Part shown: piece by piece, positions 1-11,851 of the stretch
Layout: each line of letters begins with the position of its first letter
How positions within the stretch are numbered: position 1 is the first letter of the stretch
Source of the DNA: Tillandsia leiboldiana
Taxonomy: Eukaryota; Streptophyta; Magnoliopsida; Poales; Bromeliaceae
Direction: 5' to 3'
Length of the DNA: 64,000 nt
Assembly: GCA_029204045.2 (NCBI GenBank)
Contig: CM055068.1
Coordinates: forward strand, 35,355,345-35,419,344
The notes under the pieces: model-generated
Seen by the model: the letters and a program-made list of their open reading frames with translations, nothing else
Told to the model about the DNA's origin: nothing
Database searches by the model: none
Translations under genes and position numbers: made by a program

Positions 1-785
1 TCTTATCTCTTTCCAAAGGTTTCTAAACTATAAATAGACATTTAGGGTTTCTCAAAAACGTGGGTGCTACGGCCGATCTTTTTATAAAACTCTTGAGAGC
101 AACCCTAGAGGCTAGGTTTTTATCAATCTTCTTTATAGCCTCTTTTAGGTCAATTCGATGGTTCTTTCAAGAACATATCTTTTGTCGAATTGATCTAATC
201 TTTGCTTAGAGATTTTTTCTACGGTTCCCCAATAAGAATCTAAGCGAAGGATCACCATCGAAGTCAATATTCTTATCGACTGAGTTTGCGTCGTGGATTC
301 GACGTGGCATCGTGGATTCGGTGTGCTAAAGGCGTTTCGTGGATTCGAAGCGTGCGTTCGTGGATTCGAACGTGAGCAGTGGACGGGCAAAACGGTGGAG
401 CGCGAGGTCCAAGAAATTGAAGGAGGGGTTAAATCCGTGGAGACGGTAATCACCTTGTTATTCTTCTTTTCTTAGGGATTGTTATTGCGTGGATATCCAA
501 CCGGTCAGCGCGAGGTCCGAAGAAGCTGAAGGAGGGGTTGAGTCCGTGGAGTCGGTAATCACCTTGTTATTCTTCTATTCTTAGTGGATTGTTATTGCGT
601 GTTGGTCCCGTGGTTTTTCTCCTGGATTGGAGTTTCCACGTATATCTCGGTGTGCTGTTTTTATTTTCCGCATTGGTTTTTATTTTGCACTGAGATTGAG
701 TTTTTAAGTATTACACCTATTCACCCCCCCTCTAGTTGTTTGATAGTACCTATTTAGATCCTTGTGGATCCTATAAAAACCTACA
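1..785 (+). repeat. Copia (Sirevirus-like) LTR J, 3' part
   Basis: This is the right-hand part of a plus-strand LTR whose start lies outside the window. It closely matches the LTRs of element B (16007-17199 and 46415-47605), including the TATA-like CTATAAATAG at 28-37, the TGGATT hairpin array at about 287-384 and the terminal CCTACA. It is followed directly by minus-strand integrase sequence of element I rather than a primer binding site, so it is either a 3' LTR or a solo LTR. The next five bases, GTATA (786-790), are the expected target duplication. The left copy cannot be seen. Confidence 0.85.
393..608 (+). repeat. Tandem duplication of about 108 bp inside LTR J
   Basis: Two diverged copies (about 393-500 and 501-608) each contain GCGAGGTCC, GGAGGGGTT, a CGTGGAG motif, GGTAATCACC and a TTATTCTTC tract. 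Both LTRs of element B have only one such unit, so the extra copy is specific to J or its subfamily. Confidence 0.75.
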
Positions 786-3125
786 GTATAGGGTGCAGAG
801 AATTCATGCTTAATGCCGTTGGAAGTGCAAAAGTCAATGAATTTAGAATTTATGAATTCTCCACCTCTATCACTTCTAACACGAATGATCTTTTCATTCT
901 TTTCAATCATAATACGAAGGCGAATCTAATGAAAAGAATCAAAAGTATCAGCTTTCTCTTTTAAAAATGCTACCCATGAATACCGAGAGAAATCATCAAC
1001 CAATAAGAAAATATACCATTTACCTCCCAAGGATGGTTGACGTGTTGGCCCAAAGAAAGAAAAATAGTCTACATAAACTACACAACATTTAATCGTAGAA
1101 AGATTAAAGACAAGGAAAGATTTCACCTTTGCATACCCAAACCTTTTGAGTTTTAGAGTATGTTGGCAATGGTTGAGAAATTTTCCTTGATGAAGACGTC
1201 TTGTATGATTGATCTTTTTCTTTTGTCATCGTCTTGTTTGAAGTACTACCAATGTTCTTTTCTTTTGAAAAGTCTTTCTTTGATTTCTGGGGAGTGAACT
1301 CATTGGTAGCAGTTGCAAGATGTGATTGATTTGATCTTTGAGCTCCAATCTTGCAATTTCTTTCAATGTGCCCTGCAAAATTACAATGAAAACATACCTT
1401 AGTGCTTGACGATTCCGAGGAGGGTGAAGTAGTCTTGTTGTCGTTGCTTGTCGTGAATTCCGGTGTCGGAGGAGGAGATACCGACTGAGGCACAAAAACT
1501 GTCCCAACCGAACTAAAATTGTCTTCAGTTCGATTGTATCCGAGGCCGAACTTGTTTGATTGACCAAGACCAAGAAGCTTATCCAACTTACTCCTTCCTG
1601 ATGAAAATCGCTGCAAGTCATCCTTGAGTTGGAGAATGGTCTCTGTCATTTCCAATTTTTCCTGTCGAGCCTCGCCGTTGAGCTTCAAGAAGTAATTCGC
1701 TTTGTTAACCATATCTATATAATTCTTCTCGAATTGCTCATTGGACTCTTGAAGGGAAACATTTACTTTTATCAGATTATCCCTTTCCACTTCAAGATCG
1801 GTCGAGAGAGAAGTTACCCTTTTCAGTTCTTCTTCGAGATCCTGCAATCTCCCTCTCAACCCTTTGTTTTGCTTAGCCAGTTTCTTTGAATCCCTCAAAA
1901 GTCTATGGTAGGCTAGAGCAAAATCTTCACCTTCCGAATCATCCGATTCATTGTCCGTTGCATTCTTTTCAACAGTGGAGTTGGACAATGAGTCGGATGT
2001 ACTTGCCATTAAGCACATGAAGGGTGAAGATGTGGACGTGTGGAACGCAGTTGCGTTGTCTTCTTCATCACTTGACGATGACTCATTTGACGATGAGGTG
2101 TCATCCCAAGTGACATCTTGCATCGCCTTCTTCTTAGACGGATTCTTAGTTGGACATTCCGTTGAGATATGGCCGTACCTTCGGCACTTGAAGCATTGGA
2201 CTTGTCCTTCTGTGCTTTTCTTATCCTTAGAAAAACCTTCTTGCCTTCTTGACTTGTAACTTGAAGAACCCTTGCCTTTCTTCCACTTTCTGAAGGATGG
2301 AGTTTTGCTTGAATTACCCCTTCGAAAATTTCAGCGAAACTTCCTTGTCAAGAGAGCGAGCTGCTTCTCAAAGTCCTCCATAGATAAATTCTCGTCATCG
2401 CCTGAGGAGGATGAATCCGCGTCTTCTTCTTTTGTTGTTTTCAAAGCATAACCTGAAGACTTAGAAGAGGATGCCTTTCCCGAAGAATAGTTATTAGGAA
2501 ATGTCATTTCATAAGTTTGTAAAGAACCAACTAATTCTTCTACATGGATTTCGTCCGGGTGTTTAATAGTTTCAATGGCTGTGACCTTGGAACGAAATCT
2601 TTCAGGAAGAGTTCTTAAGATCTTTCTTACAATTTTAAATTCTGGAATCTTCTCTCCCAAGTTAGCACATGAGTTTACGATGTCTTGCAATCGTGTGTAA
2701 TAGTCAGTGAACGATTCATTTTCTGCCATGAAAATAGAGTCAAACTTGCTCGTAAGCATTTGCAGTTTCTGAATCTTCACAAGGTTAGTTCCCTCATGCG
2801 TAACTTGAAGAACATCCCAGATTTCTTTCGCAGTCTCACATGCCGAGACGCGAGAGAACTCTGTTTGTGATAAGGCATTAAATAAAGCATTTATTCCCTT
2901 GCCATTGTAAGAAGATATATCAATCTCTTCCTTGGTCCATTTCGACCTAGGTTTGATGGTGCGAACATCACCAATAAATTCAGTTGGATTAGACCATCCT
3001 AATTCAATTGATTGCCACACCCGTTCGTCGATGGAAATTAAAAAGGCTTTCATCCGTACTTTCCAGTACGCATAATTTGTTCCATCGAAGAACGGAGGTC
3101 TGTTGATGTTTCCACCTTCAACCAT
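786..3125 (-). pseudogene. Copia element I gag-pol remnant
   Basis: Gag starts at the ATG at 3125 and is homologous to the Gag of elements C and D: an N-terminal domain beginning MVEGGNINRPP, then a second CCHC knuckle (CFHCNFAGHIERNC). One in-frame TGA (2331-2333) interrupts it where D has Arg, which fits a CGA to TGA change. Gag ends at a TAA (1104-1106) right after the residues GEIFPCL. Pol continues in another frame from about 1126 but starts at GPTRQPS, so protease, the integrase HHCC domain and the first catalytic Asp are missing. Integrase sequence is then cut at 786 by LTR J. The same internal deletion is seen in element C. Confidence 0.9.
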
Positions 3126-3144
3126 TGTTTACAACCCTATTCCC

Positions 3145-3156
3145 GCTCTGATACCA
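3145..3156 (-). promoter_or_regulatory. Primer binding site of element I
   Basis: On the minus strand this reads TGGTATCAGAGC, complementary to the 3' end of plant initiator tRNA-Met. It lies two bases inside the 5' LTR boundary at 3159. Confidence 0.85.
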
Positions 3157-3158
3157 CT

Positions 3159-4507
3159 TGTTGGGTTATGTGAATAATAGGATCTAAATAGGGGAAAAAA
3201 TACCTAGAGGGGGGTGAATAGGTGTAAACCATAAACACTCAAAAATCTTTGCGATATAAAAACCCAATGCGGAAAAATAAATAACACGCAGAGATTTTTA
3301 CGTGGAAAACTCCAAACCGGAGTAAACAACTACGGGACCGATAACACGGTGAAATCCACTAGAATTAAACACGTACAAGGTGATATACCGTACTCACAGA
3401 CGACTCAACCTTTTCCATACGCTCCTAGTTGATCTTCTCCGCTCGCTCCACGACGCTTCTCGAATCCACGATGTGCGTCCAACGCCGAATCCACGGCGTC
3501 CAACGACGAGTCCACGACGTCCGACCGAGTCCACGGTCTTCACCCAGTAGCACGCTTCGAATCCACGAACGTACCTCGCTCCGAATCCACGAGAGCGGTT
3601 GCACCTTGAATCCACAAGGCCACGCGAGTCCACGCGCCGATTTTGGGGTAAATCGTTGTTTTTTGGGTGGTGATGATCCGCCGAATACTTAGATCAAAGA
3701 TAGATAGGAAATACTATCTAAGTATTCATTAGTTTGATTCAACTCAAAATGTGAGTATGAAAACCTAGAATCAAACTAATCAATATAGATGAAGAAACAT
3801 AAGATAGAATCTATGATTTCCTTTCTTCTCTATATGTGGATCTTAGGCCGTATAAAAGATGACGACTATTTGGATTTACGGCCTCTTTTTGGACTAACCC
3901 TAGAAAAAGAATCATAGGGTCTATTTATAGGTTAGAAACCCTTGGAAGAAGATAATGATCAAAAACTAACCTTTTCTGGAGTTTTTACATGACGACGATC
4001 CGGATCAGAAATCGGCGATCCGGATTGCAGTAGCGAGAAAAACATATTCCAGAAAAACAAAGGTTCGGGATCCGGATCGAAGTGCTTGATCCGGATCGTT
4101 CATACAGTTCACCAAACATCAACGTTCGGGATCCGGATTGCAGTAGCCTGATCCGGATCGTTCAAATAAAATGGCAAACTCAATGTTCGGGATCCGGATC
4201 AAGGGAAGCTACGATCCGGATTGAACTGGTGTATGAACGAACCACCTTCGGGATCCGGATCGAACAATCTGATCCGGATCCTGAACATGTCCCATGTCCA
4301 GTTTTTGATATTTATGCAATAACAAATCCATCCAAGTGTTTCTACGCTATAAGAACTATTCGGATCACCAAAGATATTAAGTTAAACATACCTGATCCTT
4401 TTGAATTCTTCTTTCTTGAGATTGAGTTATATGATCCAACTTCCTTTACCTTCAATCTTCAAGACTTAACCGAATTCACGAAATACGGCAACTCAAATTC
4501 CGTAACA
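3159..4507 (-). repeat. 5' LTR of copia element I
   Basis: The LTR is about 1349 bp and on the minus strand runs from TGTTACGGAA to CCCAACA. It is homologous to the 1354-bp LTRs of element D. It contains GATCCGGATC palindromes (about 3988-4285), a TATA-like box (3921-3930) and the TGGATT hairpin array (about 3445-3630). It is inserted in the 3' LTR of gypsy element E, and GAAGG (4508-4512) is the visible candidate target duplication. Confidence 0.9.
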
Positions 4508-6102
4508 GAAGGTAGTTTCCAGTGGGTACCGTCACCAAGATCCACGGTATGCCCACTAAGTCTACTGGAGGCATGAGAATAGATATACAGATAGATAATA
4601 TGAAAGCTGAAATGAAACTACAGCTAATATGCCTCAAGTATCATGCTCAAAGGAAAAACTCAGCTAAGAACATGTAATGCATCCACTCGCTCACGAGGTG
4701 CCCACATCAACCAAAATCTCAATGACTGCCAAATATGGTCCAGTCAAGCCTGCGCTCCCTAGTGTATCAACTAGGGTGTCCAATCGGACTATCATAATAT
4801 CACGCAAAGCAACCTCATTAGGCGCATCATCATCATCGCATCCGGAGCGGCTCTCGAGGGGCGCTACCCCACCGAGGAATAAGCGTGTCTCATCTGGCTC
4901 AAAAAGCGGCATCTGCAGGCTATAATCAATGATCGAACAGGTCGAAAACTCGAAATGCCAACTAACCCATAAACAGGTCGGAGAACACTCCACGACTCAA
5001 TCTGATAGTACACACAACCCCCAAGACACTAGGAAACCCATCCACTGAGTCAATAATATCTCCCCGGCCCCCAGGCACGAGAGTACATGCATCCTGAACC
5101 TATCCAACCCCTCTGGGTGATCACAATGTTTAAAATTATTTTTGAAACCACTTTTTATATTAAAACAGGTTCAATGATTTTAAAACAGTTCAGATGCAAT
5201 TCGGAAGTCAACTAATCATGCAATCTAGTGTCAAACAGTCTCACGATCATACTGATGATAAAAGGGGTTCAAGTCTGTCATTCAAAGATAATCCAAACAT
5301 CTATCAGATTTTACTAGCTATACAGATAGCTAACTAGGCATGCTAACATGCTTTCAACACAATTAGAAGGCATTCCACAAAGTTTGGAAGAATTCCAACC
5401 CACCTGGATGTGCGCGTTAATCCTGAGTCCAAAAGAGCTGAAATTTAACGGGTGTGATCCTCAGGTTCTCACGATTTCAACGCACCAAAAATTGACCAAA
5501 AATTCCACCCAGTCGCTGAAATATAAGCCGAACATCGTGGTAAGCTCAAATTACTCAAAACAGTAATTTTATCGCACATCTGTCGACAAAACAGGAAATT
5601 GTCTCCTATGAGATGGCCTCCAAAAATTCTAAGAAAAATACGACGGCGATCCTCGCGAAGTGTAGATAGAAATCGAGTCTTTAAACACCAGTTTCCGCCT
5701 CTCGTAGGCCAAGAAATTGCATGATTACTCCTCCGCTGTCCAGAACATGCAAGAGCAAAAAGGGGGTCTAAAGATGCTGCACGCACTCCCATAAAAACTC
5801 AAAACAGAGCTAAGAGATGTATACCAAAGTCGAGGATCTACCTGTCATGAAAACGCTGCCGCAAAAATCGGCAAAAAAGACCAAGAACTCAGCTCGGGGG
5901 AGTCTGCGGACGAAAAGTCGACGAAAACGATCGATATCGGAACAGCGTCGAAGATCGCGAGATCGGGGAGGAAAAATATAAAACGGTCTCCAAAATTTCT
6001 CCAAAACCCCAAAAAGTGTAGAAGACTCGAAGTAGAAACTCTCTGTCGAAAATGGCACTCAAGTAGGATCTTAGAAAGTCCAGAAATGAAGTCCTCAATG
6101 GC

Positions 6103-6112
6103 CTATTTATAG
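6103..6112 (-). promoter_or_regulatory. TATA-like box of LTR E
   Basis: The minus strand reads GCTATAAATAGG around these coordinates. It lies about 90 bp downstream of the CACGTG cluster, where an LTR promoter is expected. The start site itself is inferred. Confidence 0.6.
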
Positions 6113-6202
6113 CCAAAAAAAACACTATTGGGCTGTCGGATTCGGGCGCAAGAACCGGGCGCCCAAAAGTTACTGTAGCCGCTCGAAACGCCGAGATGCT
6201 GC

Positions 6203-6453
6203 CACGTGTCCCGCCCGAATCCGCCAGATCGCGCCAACTGTCCCGCCGCCCACGTTCCGCACGCCTCGCGCACGTGGGCGGCGTGCGCCCGCCAATGTCA
6301 CAGTGCCACGTGTCCCCACGTGGTTCACGCGGCGCACACGCCCGGTCTACGCGCCGGGTCTTCCGGATCTTGTCGGCCAATCACGCGACGCCACGTGTTA
6401 CAGCCGCTGCCGCCCTCTTTGACGTCGTCCAACCAATAGGGTGCTGCCACGTG
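6203..6453 (-). promoter_or_regulatory. G-box/ABRE-like cluster in LTR E
   Basis: Six CACGTG motifs are visible (starts at 6203, 6271, 6307, 6317, 6392 and 6448), most in the wider context CCACGTG[GT]. In plants this core binds bZIP (ABRE-type) and bHLH factors. Its position just upstream of the TATA box suggests stress- or light-responsive transcription, which is inference. Confidence 0.55.
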
Positions 6454-6907
6454 GCATTACCATTTCTCGGTGCTCCCGGTGCACGCGCCTGTCTGTGGAC
6501 CCGTCACCGCGCGCCGCGCCTGCCAGCGCCTGCCCGCGCTGCCCGCGGCCGCGCTCCACCTCTGCGCCGCCGCGCTCCGCCTTGCTCCGCCGCCTGCCGG
6601 TGCCCGCCGGCTGCCGGAACAGTAATTCCGGCCGTGAACAGTAACTTTTCGCTCTGAATTCAGAAAAATGCAAGTAAATAGCCCATTTTCATTGTTTTCG
6701 CGCGCTGAGTCCAAATCCGCCGTCCATTTCGCCAAATTCTCACTCTAAATTTTGCCGGAAGCCCCCGCAAAGGCAAACTTGATCCGATTTTTGCGCCGGT
6801 TCCAAATCTGGAATCCGATTCTTGAACAACCAACTTGTCACACGACATAGGCCTCCAGAAGCCACTGCTCGCCCAGCAAAACCATCCCAGAGATCCGGAT
6901 CTTCACA

Positions 6908-6920
6908 TCCTCCTCCTCTA
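6908..6920 (-). other. Polypurine tract of element E
   Basis: The minus strand reads TAGAGGAGGAGGA immediately before the 3' LTR start, the expected plus-strand priming site for DNA synthesis. Confidence 0.75.
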
Positions 6921-6926
6921 AAAGAA

Positions 6927-6944
6927 AGTTTCGTCCTCGAAACT
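6927..6944 (-). other. Hairpin between pol stop and purine tract, element E
   Basis: On the minus strand AGTTTCG and CGAAACT form a seven-base-pair stem around an AGGA loop, about 10 bases after the pol stop codon. The same hairpin lies at the same place in elements A and H. Confidence 0.7.
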
Positions 6945-6953
6945 AAACCTACC

Positions 6954-9900
6954 TCATCCAGGAGTCTCAAACAGGTGGGGATAAGCATCCATCATCACCG
7001 TCTCCAGCTCCCAAGTAGCCTCCCGCTCCTCGTGATTACTCCACAACACTTTCACGTACGGTATAGTCCGATTGCGCAATTCTCTCACCTCACGAGCCAG
7101 AATCCGCAATGGGCGCTCCTCGTACCCTAGATCCTCACCGATCTCGAGCGGAGTGAAGTCAATCACGTGCGTAGGATCATAAACATATCTTCTCAAAGCT
7201 GAGACATGAAAAACATCATGAACTCCTGCAAGGCGTGGGGGAAGTGCAACTCTGTAAGCCACTGGGCCAATCCTCTCGAGTACCTCGAAGGGCCCAATAA
7301 ACCGCGGACTAAGCTTTCCGCGTACTCCAAATCGGCGTATCCCTCTGGATGGCGAGACTTTCAGAAAAACATGATCACCAATTTGGAACTCTAAGTCACG
7401 CCGCCTCCTATCGGCATAACTCCTCTGTCGGCTCTGGGCGGTCTCCAAATGTCGCTGAATAATCTTGACCTTTTCTTCAGCTTCCAAAAGCCAGTCGGGT
7501 CCCAAGGTTTTTCTTTCACCCACGTCACTCCAAAATAGTGGCGATCGACATTTGCGTCCGTACAACGCTTCATAGGGCGCCATTTGAATGCTCGCTTGGT
7601 AGCTATTGTTGTACGCGAACTCAGCCAATCTCAAATGTCGATCCCAACTGCCACTAAAGCTCAGGACACACGCTCTCAACAGATCCTCAAGAGTCTGAAT
7701 GGTCCTCTCGGACTGTCCATCAGTCTATGGGTGAAAGGCCGTGCTGAAACGAAGCTGGGTCCCCAAAGCTGTCTGTAGACTCTTCCAAAAGCGCGATGTG
7801 AATCTTGGGTCCCTATCGGACACAATCGAGGCTGGCACACCATGCAGCCTTACAATCTCATCCAAATATAGCTGTGCTAACTTCTCAAGAGCCCAAGTCG
7901 ACTGTATAGACAGAAAATGGGCAGATTTGGTCAATCGATCCACAATCACCCAAATAGCATCAGCTCCACTCTATGACCTTGGTAATCCAACAATAAAGTC
8001 CATGGTCACATGATCCCATTTCCATTCAGGAATTGGAAGGCTCTGTAACTTGCCAGCCGGTACCTGGTGCTCAGCTTTAACTTGCTGACAAGATAGACAA
8101 TGAGCGACAAACCTTCCAATATCTCTTTTCATGCCATTCCACCAAAACTGTGCCCTTAAGTCCCTATACATCTTCGTTCCTCCAGGGTGAAGGGTATAAG
8201 GTGTATAGTGAGCTTCTCTCAAAATCAGCTCCCGAATCTCAGGATCCATGGGCACACAGAACCGATCATTGTACCTCAGTACTCCTGCAGCATCAACTAA
8301 AAAGTCCCCACCATGACCATGCTGCACTTGGTCCCTAATCCTCTCCAGATAGGGGTCCACACTCTTTTTTTCCTTAATCTTATCCAGTAGAGTGGGTTGG
8401 ATGATCAAAGACATAAGCCTTGCAGAGTCTCCAGGGGACACGACCTCAATCTCGAGTCGCCTCAGCTGCTCTCTCAATGGCATCTGATGAGTGATCAAAA
8501 TACTCAAGGTCTGCCTTGCCCGCCTACTCAAGGCATCCGCGACGACATTAGCCTTGCCGGGGTGATATTGAATATTCAAGTCATAATCCTTTAACAGTTC
8601 CAACCACCGGCGTTGCCTCAAGTTTAACTCCTTCTGAGTAAACAAGTACTTTAGACTCTTGTGGTCAGTAAATATCTCACAGTGCTCACCATAAAGGTAA
8701 TGTCGCCACAGTTTCAATGCAAACACTACAGCGGCTAACTCCAAATCATGTGTAGGGTAATTCTTCTCATAATCCTTCAGTTGCCGCGAAGCATAAGCAA
8801 TTACCCTACCATGCTGCATCAATACACAACCCAATCTGTTGTGGGAGGCATCACTATAAATCACAAATCCCTCTCCCATTACAGGCAATGCTAAGATCGG
8901 TGCAGATATTAATCTCATCTTCAGCTCCTGAAAGCTCTGCTGGCATTGCTCAGTCCAAGTAAATCTGATTCCCTTCCTAGTCAATCGGGTAAGGGGAGTA
9001 GCGAGCTTCGCAAAACCCTCAACAAATCGACGGTAATATCCTGCTAAGCCCAAGAAACTCCGGACCTCAGTAACCGTCGTTGGTCTAGGCCAATCCCGAA
9101 CAGCATCAATCTTTGTCGGGTCCACAGCCACTCCAGCGGCTGAAACCACATGGCCTAAAAATGCAACTTCCCGAAGCCAGAACTCGCACTTCTTTAGTTT
9201 GGCATATAGCTTCTTCTCTCTCAGAAGCTGTAGCACTATCCTCAAGTGCTCCTCATGCTCCTCATTGCTTCGGGAGTAAATCAAAATATCATCTATGAAC
9301 ACCACGACAAATCGATCCAAGTACGGCTGAAATATCTGGTTCATTAAATCCATGAATGCGGCTGGGGCATTAGTTAATCCAAATGGCATTACCGTGAACT
9401 CGTAATGCCCATATCGAGATCTAAAGGCCGTCTTGGGTATGTCCTCGGCCCTCACCCTCAACTGGTGGTAACCGGACTGGAGGTCGATCTTTGAAAACAC
9501 CAGAGCTCCTTGCAACTGGTCAAACAAATCATCTATCCGTGGTAAAGGATACTTGTTCCGGATGGTCACTTTGTTCAGTTCTCTGTAATCCACACACAGT
9601 CTAAGGGATCCATCCTTCTTTTTGACGAACAAAACTGGCGCTCCCCACGGAGACACACTAGGTCTAACGAAACCTTTATTCATCAGGTCCTGCAGTTGCG
9701 CCTTCAATTCTCTCAACTCGGCAGGTGCCATCCGATAAGGTGCCTTCGAGACCGGCGCGGTTCCTGGAACCACGTCGATCACAAACTCTATCTCCCTCTC
9801 TGGCGGCATAGTCGTCAGCTCAAGAGGAAACACATCCGGAAACTCTCGGCTGATAGGGATTTTCTCGAGTCCCGGTGCCGCCGTAGGCACCTCAACAATA

Positions 9901-11660
9901 GTTGCCAGGAAAGCGGTGCAACCTCTACTCATCATTCGTCTAGCTCTCGCTGAGGAAACGATCGCTGCGAACAGCGTGCTCTGGCAGCCAAGGTAGGTGA
10001 ACTCCTCCTGTCCGGGCTCTCGGAGGATCACCGTCCTCTCTCTACAATCAATGGTAGCATAGTATCGGGATAACCAATCTATACCCAACACTACATCAAA
10101 ATCTCGAAGCTGGCGTAGGACCAACAAATCAATAGGAAAAATCCAGGGTCCTAACTGCACTGGGCAGGACCGACAACGCTCATCTACGTGTAGCACGTGA
10201 TCGGGAATCTGAACCTCACGTGCACAAGCTAACGGTCCTATCACTAGCCCATGCAACGATGCAAATTCTCTACTAATGAATGAGTGAGATGCTCCAGTAT
10301 CAAATAATGCTCTAGCACGAGTGGAGGAGATAAGGATAATACCTGCCACCACCTGATCAGCCGCCACGGAGTCTTCTACCTGAGCAGCATATACTCGCCC
10401 GCTCGCAGGTGGTCGCCTGTCCGGCTGTCGTGAAGAGGTGGCCCGATCAGTCTGGCCAAAGCTCCGTGAAGCTCCTGCTACCTGCAAGGGCGAATGAGGT
10501 GTCGATGCCGATGTAGGTGCTGCCGATCCTGCTCTCGGGCAAGACAAAGAATAGTGCCCGGTCTGACCGCATCGATAACACCGGCCCTGCCTCTGGTCGC
10601 ACTGCTGGGGTGCATCGGGTCCGCCGCAGATGACACATCCGTCAGGACGCCCATGATGCGGTGGCTGCTGCTGCTGCTGTCTCGGTGGTCGAAAACCTCC
10701 TGATCTCTGTCTCCTCTGAGTCCCACGACCTTGAAACTGAAATCGTGGTGGCCTCGGAGGTCTCGATCTGCTAGACTGTCCCAAATCAGGCGGTGCAGGA
10801 CGCTTTCCTCCGGAGCTGGTCCCTGGTGCTCCGTCCCTCTCATTCATAACCACTGCTCCTCGATCAATCCATCGAGCATGCTCAATCGCCGCATCCAGGG
10901 TCGGGGATCGTTGGGAGTGAACAAACAGATAGATGTCCCGATGCAATCCTCTCTCAAACAGATCCACTCGCTGGGCCTCATCTCGTGCTACATGGGGTAC
11001 ACTGTTCAGTAACCTTGTAAAATTGCGAATGTACTCTTGAAGTGGTCGATTTCCCTGTTGTAGGCGTCTCGGTTCTCCTTCCAGTTTCTTCTTCGCACTG
11101 TCGGGAAAGAAGGCCCCAAGCAGTAAAGCACGAAACTCGTTCCAAGTCATCAACTGAACTCCAGGAGGTCTAGCTGGACGTACGCGACGCCACCAAGTCT
11201 CAGCGTCCTTTTCTAGAAAGTGCGTAGCCAAATGCACTTAATGCTTCTCCTTGATGAACAAGTTCTCAAATAGCTTTTCCATCGCAGCAATCCAGTTTTC
11301 TGTCTCCCAAGGCTCCAGACTCTGTCCCGAAAATTGTGGGGGATGGAACTGACATAAGTAAGTCAAACGGTCAGTAAGCTCTCGCTGCTCCTGCACTGAC
11401 AATGGTGCAATCAGGGTCGACGTTGATGATGTCGCGACAGGGGGTACAACTGGCGGTGCTGCCGGAGATGCTCTCTGCTCCAGCATGCGCATCATGCGTT
11501 CCATGTTCTCTTCCTGGCGCCTCATCGCCTCCGACATCTGGACTACTTGGGCCCGCAACTCCCGGACCTCACCATGCTCTGTCGGCTCTGCCTCTCGCTG
11601 CTCGAGCTCCTCCTCTGGGGTAGGATGTGCCCTCGTCACTGCACGACGTCTCGGAGGCAT
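6954..11660 (-). pseudogene. Gypsy element E gag-pol with three in-frame stops
   Basis: Gag probably starts at the ATG at 11660-11658 (MPPRRR); an open reading extends 28 codons further into the leader. The frame stays open to 6954 except for TAA at 11238-11240, TAG at 7971-7973 and TAG at 7725-7727. The last lies in the conserved HPQTDG motif, so CAG became TAG. Domains in order: Gag; CCHC knuckle (CYRCGQTGHYSLSC); aspartic protease (LFDTGASHS); reverse transcriptase with FIDD near 9295; RNase H; integrase with HHCC and SDRDPRF; and a C-terminal chromodomain ending near 6960. Without the stops it would be about 1570 codons. No frameshift is needed, so the decay looks modest. Confidence 0.93.
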
Positions 11661-11851
11661 CGTAGTCCACTGCACAAAACCAAACGTCAGGACACTAAAA
11701 TCTCTCGACCCGGTCAAGCGAAAGTTTACAAGCATGTTACTCATTCTAAAGCATTATGTTGTCTACAGCCAACATAATCACATTAGAGAATAATCATGCC
11801 AAATCTCTCACCCCAATCCTTCAGGGGAGCCACGACCCAATCAGGACTCGC
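11661..11851 (-). other. Leader of element E, truncated
   Basis: Untranslated sequence between gag and the insertion point of LTR F. Its minus strand resembles the leader of element H just upstream of H's gag remnant. Compared with H, about 110 bases carrying the primer binding site are missing here, displaced by the insertion. Confidence 0.75.

Larger units (their letters stand above)
4508..6907 (-). repeat. 3' LTR of gypsy element E, partial
   Basis: About 2400 bp of LTR from the boundary next to the purine tract (minus-strand TGTGAAGATCC) to the insertion site of element I. Read on the minus strand it has a GC-rich upstream part with six CACGTG motifs (6203-6453), a TATA-like box (6103-6112) and a downstream part resembling the LTR of H. 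Scattered ORFs on both strands here have no family match and are explained by GC bias. Confidence 0.85.
4508..11851 (-). mobile_element. Gypsy (Tekay-like) element E, partial, minus strand
   Basis: In plus coordinates the order is 3' LTR (4508-6907), purine tract, gag-pol with three in-frame stops (6954-11660) and an untranslated leader (11661-11851). Copia element I splits the LTR on the left. LTR F cuts the leader on the right at 11852. The remaining leader, primer site and 5' LTR are therefore expected beyond the right edge of the window. The leader matches that of element H (about 57755-57900), which supports the family assignment. Confidence 0.88.

Noticed and set aside
1226..1621. A 131-codon ORF opposite and beside gag of element I
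   Set aside because: Same strand but a different frame from the clearly homologous Gag; a shadow of it, also seen in C (50689-51063).
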